Below are positions 25,379 to 34,720 of a stretch of 64,000 bases of DNA, in pieces. Origin of the DNA: Lanius collurio (taxonomy: Eukaryota > Chordata > Aves > Passeriformes > Laniidae). The DNA is taken from assembly GCA_020086605.1 (NCBI GenBank), contig JACBWW010000016.1, positions 20,076,775 through 20,140,774 on the forward strand, read 5' to 3'. Below the pieces are notes generated by a model. The model worked only from the letters and a program-made list of their open reading frames with translations. It was not told the DNA's origin and did no database searches. Both the position numbers and the translations under genes were made by a program. The number at the start of each line of letters is the position of its first letter. Position 1 is the first letter of the stretch.

Positions 25379-25769
25379 NNNNNNNNNNNNNNNNNNNNNN
25401 NNNNNNNNNNNNNNNNNNNNNNNNNNNNNNNNNNNNNNNNNNNNNNNNNNNNNNNNNNNNNNNNNNNNNNNNNNNNNNNNNNNNNNNNNNNNNNNNNNNN
25501 NNNNNNNNNNNNNNNNNNNNNNNNNNNNNNNNNNNNNNNNNNNNNNNNNNNNNNNNNNNNNNNNNNNNNNNNNNNNNNNNNNNNNNNNNNNNNNNNNNNN
25601 NNNNNNNNNNNNNNNNNNNNNNNNNNNNNNNNNNNNNNNNNNNNNNNNNNNNNNNNNNNNNNNNNNNNNNNNNNNNNNNNNNNNNNNNNNNNNNNNNNNN
25701 NNNNNNNNNNNNNNNNNNNNNNNNNNNNNNNNNNNNNNNNNNNNNNNNNNNNNNNNNNNNNNNNNNNNN
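25379..25769. other. Assembly gap (391 N)
   Basis: A run of 391 undetermined bases interrupts the most GC-rich part of the CDKN2C island. Flanking bases are extremely GC-rich on both sides, which is the usual reason for drop-out. Open frames that run across the gap are artefacts of translating unknown bases. Confidence 0.99.
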
Positions 25770-25901
25770 TGCGGGGAGCGAGAGCACCGAGGGAGCGAGC
25801 TGGGCGCCGGGACAGCCGCCGCTACCGCCGCACCCGGCCCTCCGCGGGCGCGGCTCGTCCTTCTCTTCCCTGCTGGGCCCGGACTAAGGCGACGGAGTGG
25901 G

Positions 25902-26035
25902 ATGAAGGGGGGATCCCGAGCGGGAGTTGGATGCACACTGCTACAGGAGACCTCGGAGCTGCTGCTGCTGCTAAGTTTCAGAAACCGACTGTGAACAGGG
26001 TGGGTTGTCTTCTTCTTCCAAGATCTCAGGTCTGA
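25902..26035 (+). other. Two overlapping upstream ORFs in CDKN2C leader
   Basis: If this part of the leader is transcribed, two short ATG-initiated frames precede the main start. The first is 25902-25994 (30 residues beginning MKGGSRAG; G at -3). The second, in another frame, is 25931-26035 (34 residues beginning MHTATGDLGAAAAA, from a short GCT repeat). Neither peptide resembles a known protein. Their likely role, if any, is to lower translation of the downstream p18 frame from long-leader transcripts, which in mammals are reported to be translated poorly. Confidence 0.5.
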
Positions 26036-26207
26036 GTGAGTCTCCGGTGTACGTGTATATATGTTACCTATAACATATACAATATATTGCATAGCTGTTA
26101 ATCTATTCCCCCCCCTCGAAAGTGGCCAAAGTCTTTAATAAGAGTTACTCTATATGTGGAAGCAAAGAAATCTTCCTTCAAGTGGAGCTGCAGTTTTGCT
26201 GAATAAT

Positions 26208-26230
26208 CACGTGTGAGTTAGGGGCGGGCT
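26208..26230 (+). promoter_or_regulatory. CDKN2C: E-box and GC box near the CDKN2C coding exon
   Basis: CACGTG at 26208-26213 is followed by GGGGCGGGCT at 26221-26230, about 155-175 bp upstream of the start codon and outside the CpG island. Mammalian CDKN2C has a second, downstream promoter that yields a short-leader mRNA, so this compact pair is a reasonable candidate for its avian counterpart. No TATA box is seen at a suitable distance. Confidence 0.45.
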
Positions 26231-26314
26231 CTTGGCAAGGAGGTTTTTTACGAGTATTTACTACAAGGTCTTACTCCAGAAGATTAACCATCCCAATCCT
26301 TCTGTCAGTCTCCG

Positions 26315-26437
26315 ATGCCATGCCTGGTTAAAAAAAAAAAAAAAAATCTCATCTTTTTTCCGATCGTCAGTCACCCTAAAGAATGGCCGAGCCTTCTGGG
26401 AACGAGCTGGCGTCCGCGGCTGCCAAGGGGGACCTAG
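26315..26437 (+). other. Upstream ORF overlapping the CDKN2C start
   Basis: An ATG at 26315 (weak context, C at -3 and C at +4) opens a 40-codon frame. It passes over the CDKN2C initiator in a different frame and stops at TAG 26435-26437. It exists only in transcripts that keep the sequence before the splice acceptor at 26369-26370; splicing there would remove its start. A second ATG at 26320, in frame with p18, terminates after three codons. Confidence 0.5.
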
Positions 26438-26511
26438 TGCAACTTACTAATTTGTTGCAAAAGAATGTAAACGTCAATGCACAAAATGGATTTGGGAGGA
26501 CTGCGCTGCAG
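26383..26511 (+). CDS. CDKN2C: CDKN2C (p18-INK4c) first coding exon, residues 1-43
   Basis: This exon encodes the start of the CDK4/CDK6 inhibitor p18-INK4c, MAEPSGNELASAAAKGDLVQ and onward through VNVNAQNGFGRTALQ. It differs only slightly from the mammalian N-terminus and covers ankyrin repeat 1 plus the start of repeat 2. The ATG has A at -3 and G at +4. A polypyrimidine tract and CAG at 26347-26370 provide a plausible acceptor, so the exon probably begins at 26371 after an upstream non-coding exon, as in human. The donor is at 26512-26513 (CAG|GTTGGT). The junction is phase 0 and joins GTG-ATG-AAA at 30096. With exon 2 the protein is 167 residues, against 168 in human. Confidence 0.97.
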
Positions 26512-29500
26512 GTTGGTATCCAGAGAGGGAAAAAATATTTCATCACTGGTACCTACGTGACCCGGGTTTCCAAAAAAGACAACGTTTTAAGCAGGCTGGT
26601 GGATGAAATTCGAGTGGTTTTTCAAACTCGTTGGATGCCATATTTTATAACTTTAGTGGCTCCAACTCCCTAAAATGACGTACTTGAAATAAAACTGGTC
26701 AAAACCATTCTTTCAATCGGGGATCACCCTCAATGTCAAACGGGCTACGAATTTGCTAATATTTTGTAACTTCGTGGGGAGGAGGCAAGGAATGAGAGAG
26801 CTGAGATGGAAAGAAATCAGCTTAGGTGAGCAGGATTTCACAGCAGGTCTGTAAACACAAATGTTCTGTTCTCTGAAGTTAGGATTTATATTTTTCTCTT
26901 TCTTTCTTTCTTTCTTTCTTTTTTTTTTTTTTTTTTTCCTTGCAATGTGCTTTTAAAGCGTGGCTCGTCTGGGTTCTGGGCTCTGCTGTGGATGGTACTT
27001 TTCCTTTATACTCTGTTTGTGGGAATGACCTTTCTCACTGGGAAGCATGCTGCTCAGAACCGAGGACCTCCGATGTACATTAAGAGCTAGCCCTGCGAGT
27101 CAGGGTTCCAGCTGAATCACTTGCTTTTTCATTCATAATTAAGACTTTAAAATTTGTTTTATTCAGATCGGCTGGCAGGGCACTGCTTCCAGTTATTTCC
27201 TTTCTGATCGTATAGGGTGCTGTGTCCTAATTTTTAACTGTGTAGTTGTGCAGGCAGGAGTTGGAACTTGTCCAACTGCTAACTATTGGAGCTGATGAAA
27301 GATTTCGCTTTTAATATTATCAGATAATGATGTTAAAAAGGCTAGAATACCTACCAAATAGCGAAAGATGTGATTTATAAATCCAGAGGGAAAATAAGTG
27401 TGGTTATTTGTACTTAAGGTGTAAGTAATGAAATGTGGAAGTGGAGCTGTAGGTCTTTTTCATTTCAAACATTAGTAAAATCGTTTCTTAACTCCTCTGC
27501 CCCCTTCCCCCAAAACTATGGTAAGAATTTCAGAAAGTGGATTTTTAAACAGCATAGAACCTGTGAATGTACTCGAGATATTTCCAGCTTTTTGGCTTAA
27601 CATCAAAATGTTAGAGCTGGAAAAAAACACCTTTTGCTAATAATGCAGGAATGACCCTTTTTTTGATAATTTTGCTGAAGTTGGAGATCTGTGAGCCCCT
27701 CGCTGTCCTGTTAACACCTAAGTAGGTCATCGCATGGCAGTGCAGGCACTTGCAGCAGCTCTTAGGAGAGTGAAAGGGTTTAAATTAAAGACTTAGACAA
27801 ATTAAATTCTTTAAGAAAGCAGGAAACATTTAGCTGGTTGATTTATCCTCGGGGCAAGGGCTGAAAACCAATTTGTCCTACAGTAATGCTGGATATTTTT
27901 TTTCTAAAAGCAGCTAACTGTCCATATACTGATTTAAGGTATATTTTACACAATGACATCGCATCCAGCTATATTAAACATGCATCCATGCCCTAACGAT
28001 ACTTTTTAGGGGTGCCTAATAACATCTGAGCTAATGAACCACAACAAAAATCAAAACAGGAGAATCTGTCGACTTATTTTCAATATGTATCATCCTGAAA
28101 TGTGCTGTGGGTGCGTGGCCACGCTCGAAAGACTTCTCTTGTCAGTGCACTCTGCTAGACTGAGATAATCTCTCTGTAATCTCTCTCTCAATTACAATGG
28201 AGAGAATGCTCCTAATATTAATGTCAATGAATTTATATTTTTCCTCTGCATTTATGTTTAATTAAACAACTACTCGGCTTGTCTTGCTCTGTCCTTTTTA
28301 TTTCTGGTGAAGTGTACCTATGCAGGCCTCAAATACATCTCCTGCCCTTATGCTCTTCGTCAGACTTATTCAATTAATGCTTTCTCTTTCTTCGCCTCCC
28401 TCCCCCCAAACATAACTTTGCAAAATATAGGGGACATTTGCTGTTCAGTTGTAGCCCACAGCCAAAAAGCACCACCTTTTATTGGATTTTCTCCCCCTCG
28501 CATCTTTAACTGAACCCTTCAGTCCCCTGGCCTGAACACTGAAAACTCCCACTTAACACAAATATATGTTTTGAATTCACAAATAATACAGCCTGGGCTC
28601 TCAAAAAGAGATCAAAATGTCCGGATTTTACTAAACAAAGAGAGATCACAATGATCTTGTTTTCTTTTAACATCGCTTCCATCTCTCGTCAGAAGAGAAA
28701 GAAGTGGCAGTCAGGAGCTGGAAGCCTTGGGGCACAGAGAGATCTCTTTCCCTGAATCCCAGCCTGTCTTATCTGCACTTTTGCTCCTGTCTGTGGTTAT
28801 AACATGCTGGGCTGCTTTACACTTCAAACGCTGTACATAAATGTATTTATCACAGCTAGTTTTTCTTAAAAAACTTAATATATATTTTTCATCAGGAGAG
28901 ATTTTCAGGAAACCCCTGTAGAAATTGTACCTTATGCTAAATCTAATGCACTGTAATGCTCCTTTATGTTGATTTTTTTTTTTTTTTTTACCCAAGATTT
29001 TCAAATCGATGTGTGGATCTTTTTCTAAGGAAATAGAAAAGAGTTGGGGTTTTTTTTCGAATTTTACTCTTACAATGAGACTAGTTACAAGGACAAGAAA
29101 ATATTGCCCATAGGCTGGAGATTACACATTATACATTAAAGTGTTCGTTTTTGGAAAGTGTGCAAATAAAAAAGGAGGAATTACAAGGAAATTGGTGCAA
29201 GCTGTTAAGTTACAAATAAGAGAGATTTGTGTTCTAATTATGATAGTTTTATGGTGCAATTGAGAAAATTGAAAGAAGCTTTTTCTGTTTTTTTCCCTGA
29301 GCGAAACAGTCAGAAAATCCAATTGTTGTTGTTGTTGTATATTTTTAAAGGGATGTTTTAACGACAGAACATAGCCACAGTTTACTTGTAGAGAGATTAT
29401 GAAAGTATAATATAATATACTGATTTTAGAAGAGAACTTCTGTAATTTTGAAACATTCTCTTTGACTTTTCCTTTTTGGGTGACCTAATGAAACACAAAT

Positions 29501-30095
29501 ATTGGGGAGAATAATTTCTTTTAGCATTTATGTTTCTCAACAGACAGAGCTATGGTACAGTCCAAATATTTGTTTTATGATAATGCACAGACAATGTAAA
29601 CACCTGAAAGCTTGTAAAAACACATTCTACATTTGCTGTTGCTGAGGTAAAATATCTGCTGCTCAGAGACCCTATATTTGCTGTTTAACAAGATTAAGCA
29701 GTAATGCAGGGGTGTCTCAATACTTAGGCAAATAAAACTGAACTATACTTAATTTTTATATGTTAAGAAACTGAGATGATCCTCGTTACAAAAAAAAAAA
29801 AAAAATTAAATAGCTGTTATATCCCATTCTATGCTATTTCAGGCATTAATCTCTCCGAGGCAGAAAGCTATTACCACCGAAGTGATAACATCTTTCAGAG
29901 TTTCACCGAGTTCAGTAACAAATACACTAAAAACTAGATGTTCTGGTGTGTCATTAGTTTTATAGCGAGGCTCTTCTGTCTGCTTTACATGAGAATTGGA
30001 CTCTGACGAAAGCCAGGGATGAGAAGTGAGGACGGGAGGCAGTGCTGGAGCAACCCCCCCACCCGCGGTATCCAATTCTCCTCTCTCTCTCATAG
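26512..30095 (+). other. CDKN2C: CDKN2C intron between coding exons
   Basis: This is a 3.6-kb phase-0 intron with donor GTTGGT at 26512 and acceptor CTCTCTCTCTCATAG at 30081-30095. The first 162 nt remain open in frame with exon 1 and end at TAA 26671-26673, followed by AATAAA at 26688-26693. It contains a TTTC/T microsatellite at 26898-26937 and a TTG repeat at 29323-29337. The rest is AT-rich, with TAATTA-type words around 28.2 kb. I see no other gene or mobile element. Confidence 0.9.
26898..26937. repeat. TTTC microsatellite running into poly-T
   Basis: About five TTTC units are followed by a T-run of roughly 19 bases inside the CDKN2C intron. It is a simple repeat and likely length-polymorphic. 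Confidence 0.9.
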
Positions 30096-30470
30096 GTGAT
30101 GAAACTCGGGAACCCCGAAATCGCCCGGCGGCTGCTCAGTAACGGGGCGAACCCCAACCTGAAAGACAGTACCGGCTTCGCTGTCATCCACGACGTAGCC
30201 AGGGAGGGGTTTCTGGACACTTTGCAGACTCTGCTGGAGTTCAAAGCCGATGTTAACATTGAGGATAACGACGGCAACCTGCCCTTGCACTTGGCGGCCC
30301 AGGAGGGCCACGTGCGGGTGGTGGAGCTGCTGCTGGCGCGCTCCGAGTGCAAGGTGGGCCACCAGAACAAGCGGGGGGCCACCGCCTACGACCTGGCCAA
30401 GCTCTACAGGAGGGCAGCCGTGGTGGAGCTCCTGGAGGCCAGCAGCTCCTTCCCCCCCAGCATGGACTGA
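30096..30470 (+). CDS. CDKN2C: CDKN2C (p18-INK4c) second coding exon, residues 44-167
   Basis: The exon starts after an acceptor at 30094-30095 with VMKLGNPEIARRLL and ends at TGA 30468-30470. It encodes most of ankyrin repeat 2 and repeats 3-5 of p18-INK4c, which binds CDK4/CDK6 and blocks cyclin D-dependent kinase activity. Visible ankyrin signatures are TGFAVIHDVAREGFLDTLQT (from residue 69) and NLPLHLAAQEGHVRVVELLL (from residue 104). Phe71, Phe82 and Phe92, three positions used in studies of human p18 stability, are all present, as is Ala72 beside Phe71. Repeats 4-5 and the C-terminal tail (ending SSFPPSMD) differ most from mammals. The exon is much more GC-rich than the intron around it. 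No frameshift or stop is present, so the gene appears intact. Confidence 0.97.
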   Translation: MMKLGNPEIARRLLSNGANPNLKDSTGFAVIHDVAREGFLDTLQTLLEFKADVNIEDNDGNLPLHLAAQEGHVRVVELLLARSECKVGHQNKRGATAYDLAKLYRRAAVVELLEASSSFPPSMD

Positions 30471-31455
30471 ACCCTGCTAGGACGGGGTCTCCTTTGGACG
30501 TGAGGGCATGCAGACTTTTTGGGGTGTTTCTCTCCTTTTTAATGGCATTTGTTGCCACAATACCTTTTTTTTTTTTTTTTTTTCCCTTCTGAACAGCTGG
30601 TAGTGTAAGTCTCAAGAAATTCCAGAGGTGGGTTTTTAGCTAACAGAAACATTTGAAATCCATGCTCCCAGCAGTTTCCTATACCTTTCACTTTATTCAG
30701 TACTCACAGGCTCATCCGTGTGTATGTTGGTTGCTCATATCTAGTTTTCCAGTATCAACTTTTGCAATTTATTTTAGGTCATTCGTATCAAGTCATTAAT
30801 ACAAGAGCTACTATTCACATGCTTAATGTTGCTGGACCTTTAAGAAAAGGAAATAGTTTACTGTGATTTCTCCCACCTCTCAACACACCCCTCCCTTCTC
30901 CTGACTCCCCCCACCCCTTTTGGTCAGGCTCGAGAGTCTGAGGTCCTGTTTTGGATAAAAACATCCTTTTAATAAGGGGTCGCCTGCACAGGCAGAGCTG
31001 GAAGTCAAAGGCTGCATGGCCTGAGGACAGTGGATGGCACTTAGATGCTTTAGGCAGTAACTGTATTTTGTCACTAACAAGAGCTTGTAGAACTAGGTCA
31101 CTTACTTTCTAAATGTAGATGACACTTTTCCTCTTTGTGTATTTAAACTTTCACCAATCTGGTTTTGAATTTAGTTACCAGAAACAGTATAAGTGGTGTT
31201 TCTTTGATTGCCAGAGGTTTTAAACAGCTCAGTTTAGTAGTTCGTGTTTACTGTGCACTGCACAAGACATTTTTTTCGAGTTTCAAAACAAGCAGCAGAG
31301 AACCATTGTCAGAGGCAAGAGGACACAAAGGCTGCAAAACAAGATTTCTGGTCGTTTCCTCTGCTGAGTGCAGTTTAGGTCTTCTTTAAGTAATATTTGC
31401 TTTCCACCAACTATTCTGTTTTGTCTGGAAATAAACTATTTTAATGACAGCATCT
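30471..31455 (+). other. CDKN2C: CDKN2C 3' UTR (inferred extent)
   Basis: Sequence after the stop codon becomes AT-rich and lacks further coding signal. A 19-T run lies at 30565-30583. The end is inferred from the first canonical poly(A) hexamer, giving a 3' UTR of about 1 kb. Transcript evidence could extend it. Confidence 0.6.
31430..31435 (+). terminator. CDKN2C: Candidate CDKN2C poly(A) signal
   Basis: AATAAA lies 960 nt downstream of the CDKN2C stop codon, followed by T/G-containing sequence (TTTTGATATTTGTGAAGTT near 31502). It is the first canonical hexamer I see after the coding exon, so it is the best single candidate for 3' end formation. Confidence 0.6.
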
Positions 31456-34029
31456 CACAAAACAAGAATATTTAAATACAGTGACATGTAGGAAGCAGCA
31501 CTTTTGATATTTGTGAAGTTAAGTTATTGCTTGCACCTAAAACACAATTTAACCATTGGAAATTTTCCACTGCAAAACAGCTGAGAGTATTCACCAGACT
31601 GAAACTCATTTGCCTCTCCAGCCTCAACAGGAGCTAACGATGCTCAGCACCGTGTCGGGAAGAGACTGTTACGAAACTATTAACATTTGTACAGGATCTA
31701 CTTGTTGGACAGATGGACAGTTTAAAGTGATTCATTTTGAATAGTCTAAATTTCAGTTGTGCAAAATAGAAGGTTTTAAATCAATGCAAGATGAATACTA
31801 CTTTAAATAGCACTTAAAAGAGGAGAGGGAGCACATTAGTTCAGTTTTTAACTTTTTTTTTTTAATTAGCCCCAAAAAATCAGTTACTACATTTTCAAGT
31901 AAAAAATAATTTGCTGAAACTGTCTGTCACATTTTACTATAAGCTCTGTCACATTGCTGTGTTCTGATTAAAAACCTCTGTGAAATATGAAATTTGTGTG
32001 CATTATCATTAATCGGTGCAACACAGCACATAGGAAGCATTACTGGGGAAATAACCCTCAAAATTCCTGGTAGAAACAGCACTAAATCACCTGAAATATT
32101 AAACTGAGTACGTAATCCACAGGTCCCCGAGGTGAAGTGACCCAAATAGCTCTGTGTTGCTCTCCATCTTCCTTTCCTCATGTCCTGGAGGATGCTCCAA
32201 GACTTTTCCTTCTCCGTTCCTCTCAAAAAGAGGAATTCCATGCTACACCAGAAGGTAATAGCCAGCTTTCTCGTGTTTATTTGTTTTGGGTTTTTTTTTT
32301 TCCACCTGTGCTACTAAAAAACCTCATTCCAAACCCGTTTGGAGCTTCATCAGCATTTAATTTACGCAGTGGCTTAACAGAACAACTTCTCTTCCGAGAA
32401 AAATGCCCCGCCTAGTCAGAAATAGCGGCTTTTACTGCGTGCCAGGAGTTCAGGGTTAAAGCCAGGACGAATCACCCCCTGGCCATGCCCAAAGCCTCGA
32501 CGGCTGAGTCACGGGCGATGGTCTGGTTTAAAGGTGCGTTTTATCTGACTTTACTGCTGCGTTGTCTCTGTGAGCCCCTCATTTTATCGGAAACAACATT
32601 ATCAATTGAAATTCCTAGTTAAATACTTTGAAAGCAAGGATTGCTGTCTATTATCCCAGGAAGTGAATAGTTACTACAAAGAGCCTCTGGGAAACCAAAG
32701 AAATCCGTCAGCTGGTGGGTTACACGCACCTTACAGGGTTTGTCACTGACAAATGTTGCGTGGCTGCTGGGGAATGGCTTTCCTCCAAAAGTGTTTATAC
32801 TTTCTGAGCGAGGAGAAAATAATATAAAACAAGTCTTATCAATAGGGAATCTTGACACCTAAAAAGGATTGTAACATTGGATGTGGTTTCAGAAATTGCT
32901 TTGGCGCTTCCCCCCCAGTTTTTTGGCAACATCAAAAAGTCCAGTTTCAAAAATACGCATTATTCGTGAAAATGTCGACAATCATATTTACCCAGAAATG
33001 CAAAACTGCAGCGTGTGAGATGGAATTAAAGAATTTTGAGGGCTTTTATTGAGACATAAACCAACTGCCAAGTAAGTCTCCAGGCAGGAGCAGAGATCGC
33101 CCTGCAGCAGCCCAGGAATCGACAGCAAACAGTGCAGTATCGAGATGAGAGGTATAAATAGAAACAAAAACAGCAAGCACAGAAAAATGTGAAGAAATAG
33201 AGCATAAAATGTAGCTGTACCAGGATTCACAGTGACCAGGCTGTGTGAGGACACAGCTATGGGGAAAGAGCCCTCTCCCCTATTTCGGTTACAAGGATGA
33301 GCAAAGCTGTTACACTTGACCTTTGTTTCTGAATTATCCTCGGAACAAACGGCGGGGGCTGCTGAACTCCTTTTGGAAAGGGGCAGATTCTAAAGGGATC
33401 CTACAGGGAACGAAGAGAGTTTCATGTCTGGCAGCAGCACCGTGAGAGGGTGAAATACTCGACCTGTGGGTGCTGGGGAGAGAGGGGCAGAGGTGCAGCG
33501 CTTACCCAGGCACTGCCCTGCCCTTAGCCGGGGGAGAGTAAATGAGATAGTATTTGAAGGTGAATTCTGCTCAGTCTCCAGTGCAATAAGCCACTGTACA
33601 TTTAAGTACAGGAAAATACTTTCTTTCCATCTTTCAGTGTGGAGAGAGGGATGGGATAAATGGTTTATTCCATGGAGGGGTAAGATATTAGCTCCCTAGG
33701 AAATGTTCACTTAAAGAAAGAGTTAACACAGTAGAAAACTACAACTTTTCATCTTCTAAAAGAAAGAAAAGTGTTTCTTCCCCAAATGTACCTGAGAATT
33801 CACTGGGCAGCCAGAAGCCACCAGACATTATCTCCTGAGTAAAGTGTTGAAATTGCCTCGAAAAAGCGAGGGGAGGAAAGATTTTGCATTTATCCGTGGG
33901 GACTGTTATCCTGGGCTTTGGGGGGGGGGGGGGGGAGGGGGGAAGAGAAAAAAAAATGAGAAAGAAGGACAGCGAGAGAAAGAAAGATTTCTCACCGGCT
34001 CTCAGCACAGCCTGCCCCACCACACAGGC
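31456..34029. other. Intergenic sequence downstream of CDKN2C
   Basis: AT-rich to mixed sequence without a supported gene or recognisable mobile element. Composition rises in GC approaching the island at 34 kb, and a long G-run occurs at 33920-33942. Confidence 0.7.
33920..33942. repeat. G-run (16 G, A, 6 G)
   Basis: Sixteen consecutive guanines, one adenine and six more guanines lie about 100 bp before the orphan CpG island. The run can form G-quadruplexes in principle, and its length may be a sequencing compromise. Confidence 0.9.
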
Positions 34030-34720
34030 ACTCAAAATGTCGGTGCTCCCGGAGGACTCTGCCGGGGTCCCCGGGGAGGAGGGAGGGTCGCGCCGGCCGA
34101 GGTGCGGGCAGGTCGGGCGGCCCCCGGGGAGCGCCCGGGCGCGGGGCCGCGGGGCGGGGGGGCCGCGCCCGGCTCCGAAACCGTTACTTTGGCTCCTGCG
34201 GCTCCGCTCCCCTTGCTCTTCCTGTCCAAATAATTTTAAATTTACGCGCCTTAAATAACAGTCTGATTTTATTTATTTAGTTTCCTCCGCGGGCTCCGCC
34301 GCCGTTTCGCTGCGCCCCGGCCCCCGCCGCCAGGCCCGGGGCGGCCGCCGGCCGGGCAGCGCTGAGCGGCCCCGGGGCTCGGGACACCCCGGCCGCCCCC
34401 GCCGCCTCTCTCCCGCCGCCGCAACTCGCACTGCGCCCCTGTTTTTTTTTTTCCTGTCCTCTCCTTCTTCCTTCTTCTTTTTTTTTTTTTTTTCCTTTTC
34501 TCTTTTTCCCTCCCTTTCCTCCCTCTCCCCGCAGCCGGGACTGGAGTCTCCTCAGCTTAACTCCGGTGCTTTCGAAGCCGCAGTGAGTACAGAGAAGGGA
34601 CCCACGTTTTGCCGGGGGGATGTTTCTAACACATCTTTGTGGCCGCTGCCGGGCGGCGGCAGCGGCGGGGCTCCCGCTGCTGCGCCGGGCTCTCCTCCCC
34701 CAGCCCCGCGTCCAGGGATG
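34030..34720. promoter_or_regulatory. Orphan CpG island
   Basis: About 700 bp of dense CpG lies roughly 2.6 kb beyond the inferred CDKN2C 3' end. It has no adjacent coding exon that I can identify. It includes GC boxes such as GGGGCGGGGG near 34150 and a 90-nt pyrimidine tract at 34440-34531. Islands of this size are usually promoters, so a non-coding RNA or an unrecognised gene start is plausible. Direction of transcription cannot be told, although exon-like signals are better on the plus strand. Confidence 0.65.
34535..34582 (+). other. Candidate 48-nt exon within the orphan CpG island
   Basis: A long pyrimidine tract ends in CTCCCCGCAG at 34525-34534, a strong acceptor. Forty-eight nucleotides later a consensus donor GTGAGTAC begins at 34583. 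The segment is a multiple of three and open in two of three plus-strand frames (PGLESPQLNSGAFEAA in the first). The peptide is not one I recognise. It could be a small internal exon of a transcript starting in the island. Alternatively, the acceptor-like and donor-like motifs may coincide by chance. Confidence 0.4.

Larger units (their letters stand above)
24440..25900 (+). promoter_or_regulatory. CDKN2C: CDKN2C upstream promoter CpG island
   Basis: A strong CpG island interrupted by an assembly gap lies 0.5-1.9 kb upstream of the CDKN2C start codon. It holds a GC box (GGGGCGGGC, 24856-24864) and an E2F-type site (25163-25171). Human CDKN2C has a long non-coding first exon, and its promoter is reported to respond to E2F1 and Sp1, which fits. 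The first exon and transcription start probably lie inside or close to the gap and cannot be placed. Confidence 0.8.

Noticed and set aside
24773..26092. Frames of 266-420 codons on both strands around 25.4 kb
   Set aside because: They are continuous only because the 391 unknown bases in the gap carry no stop codons.
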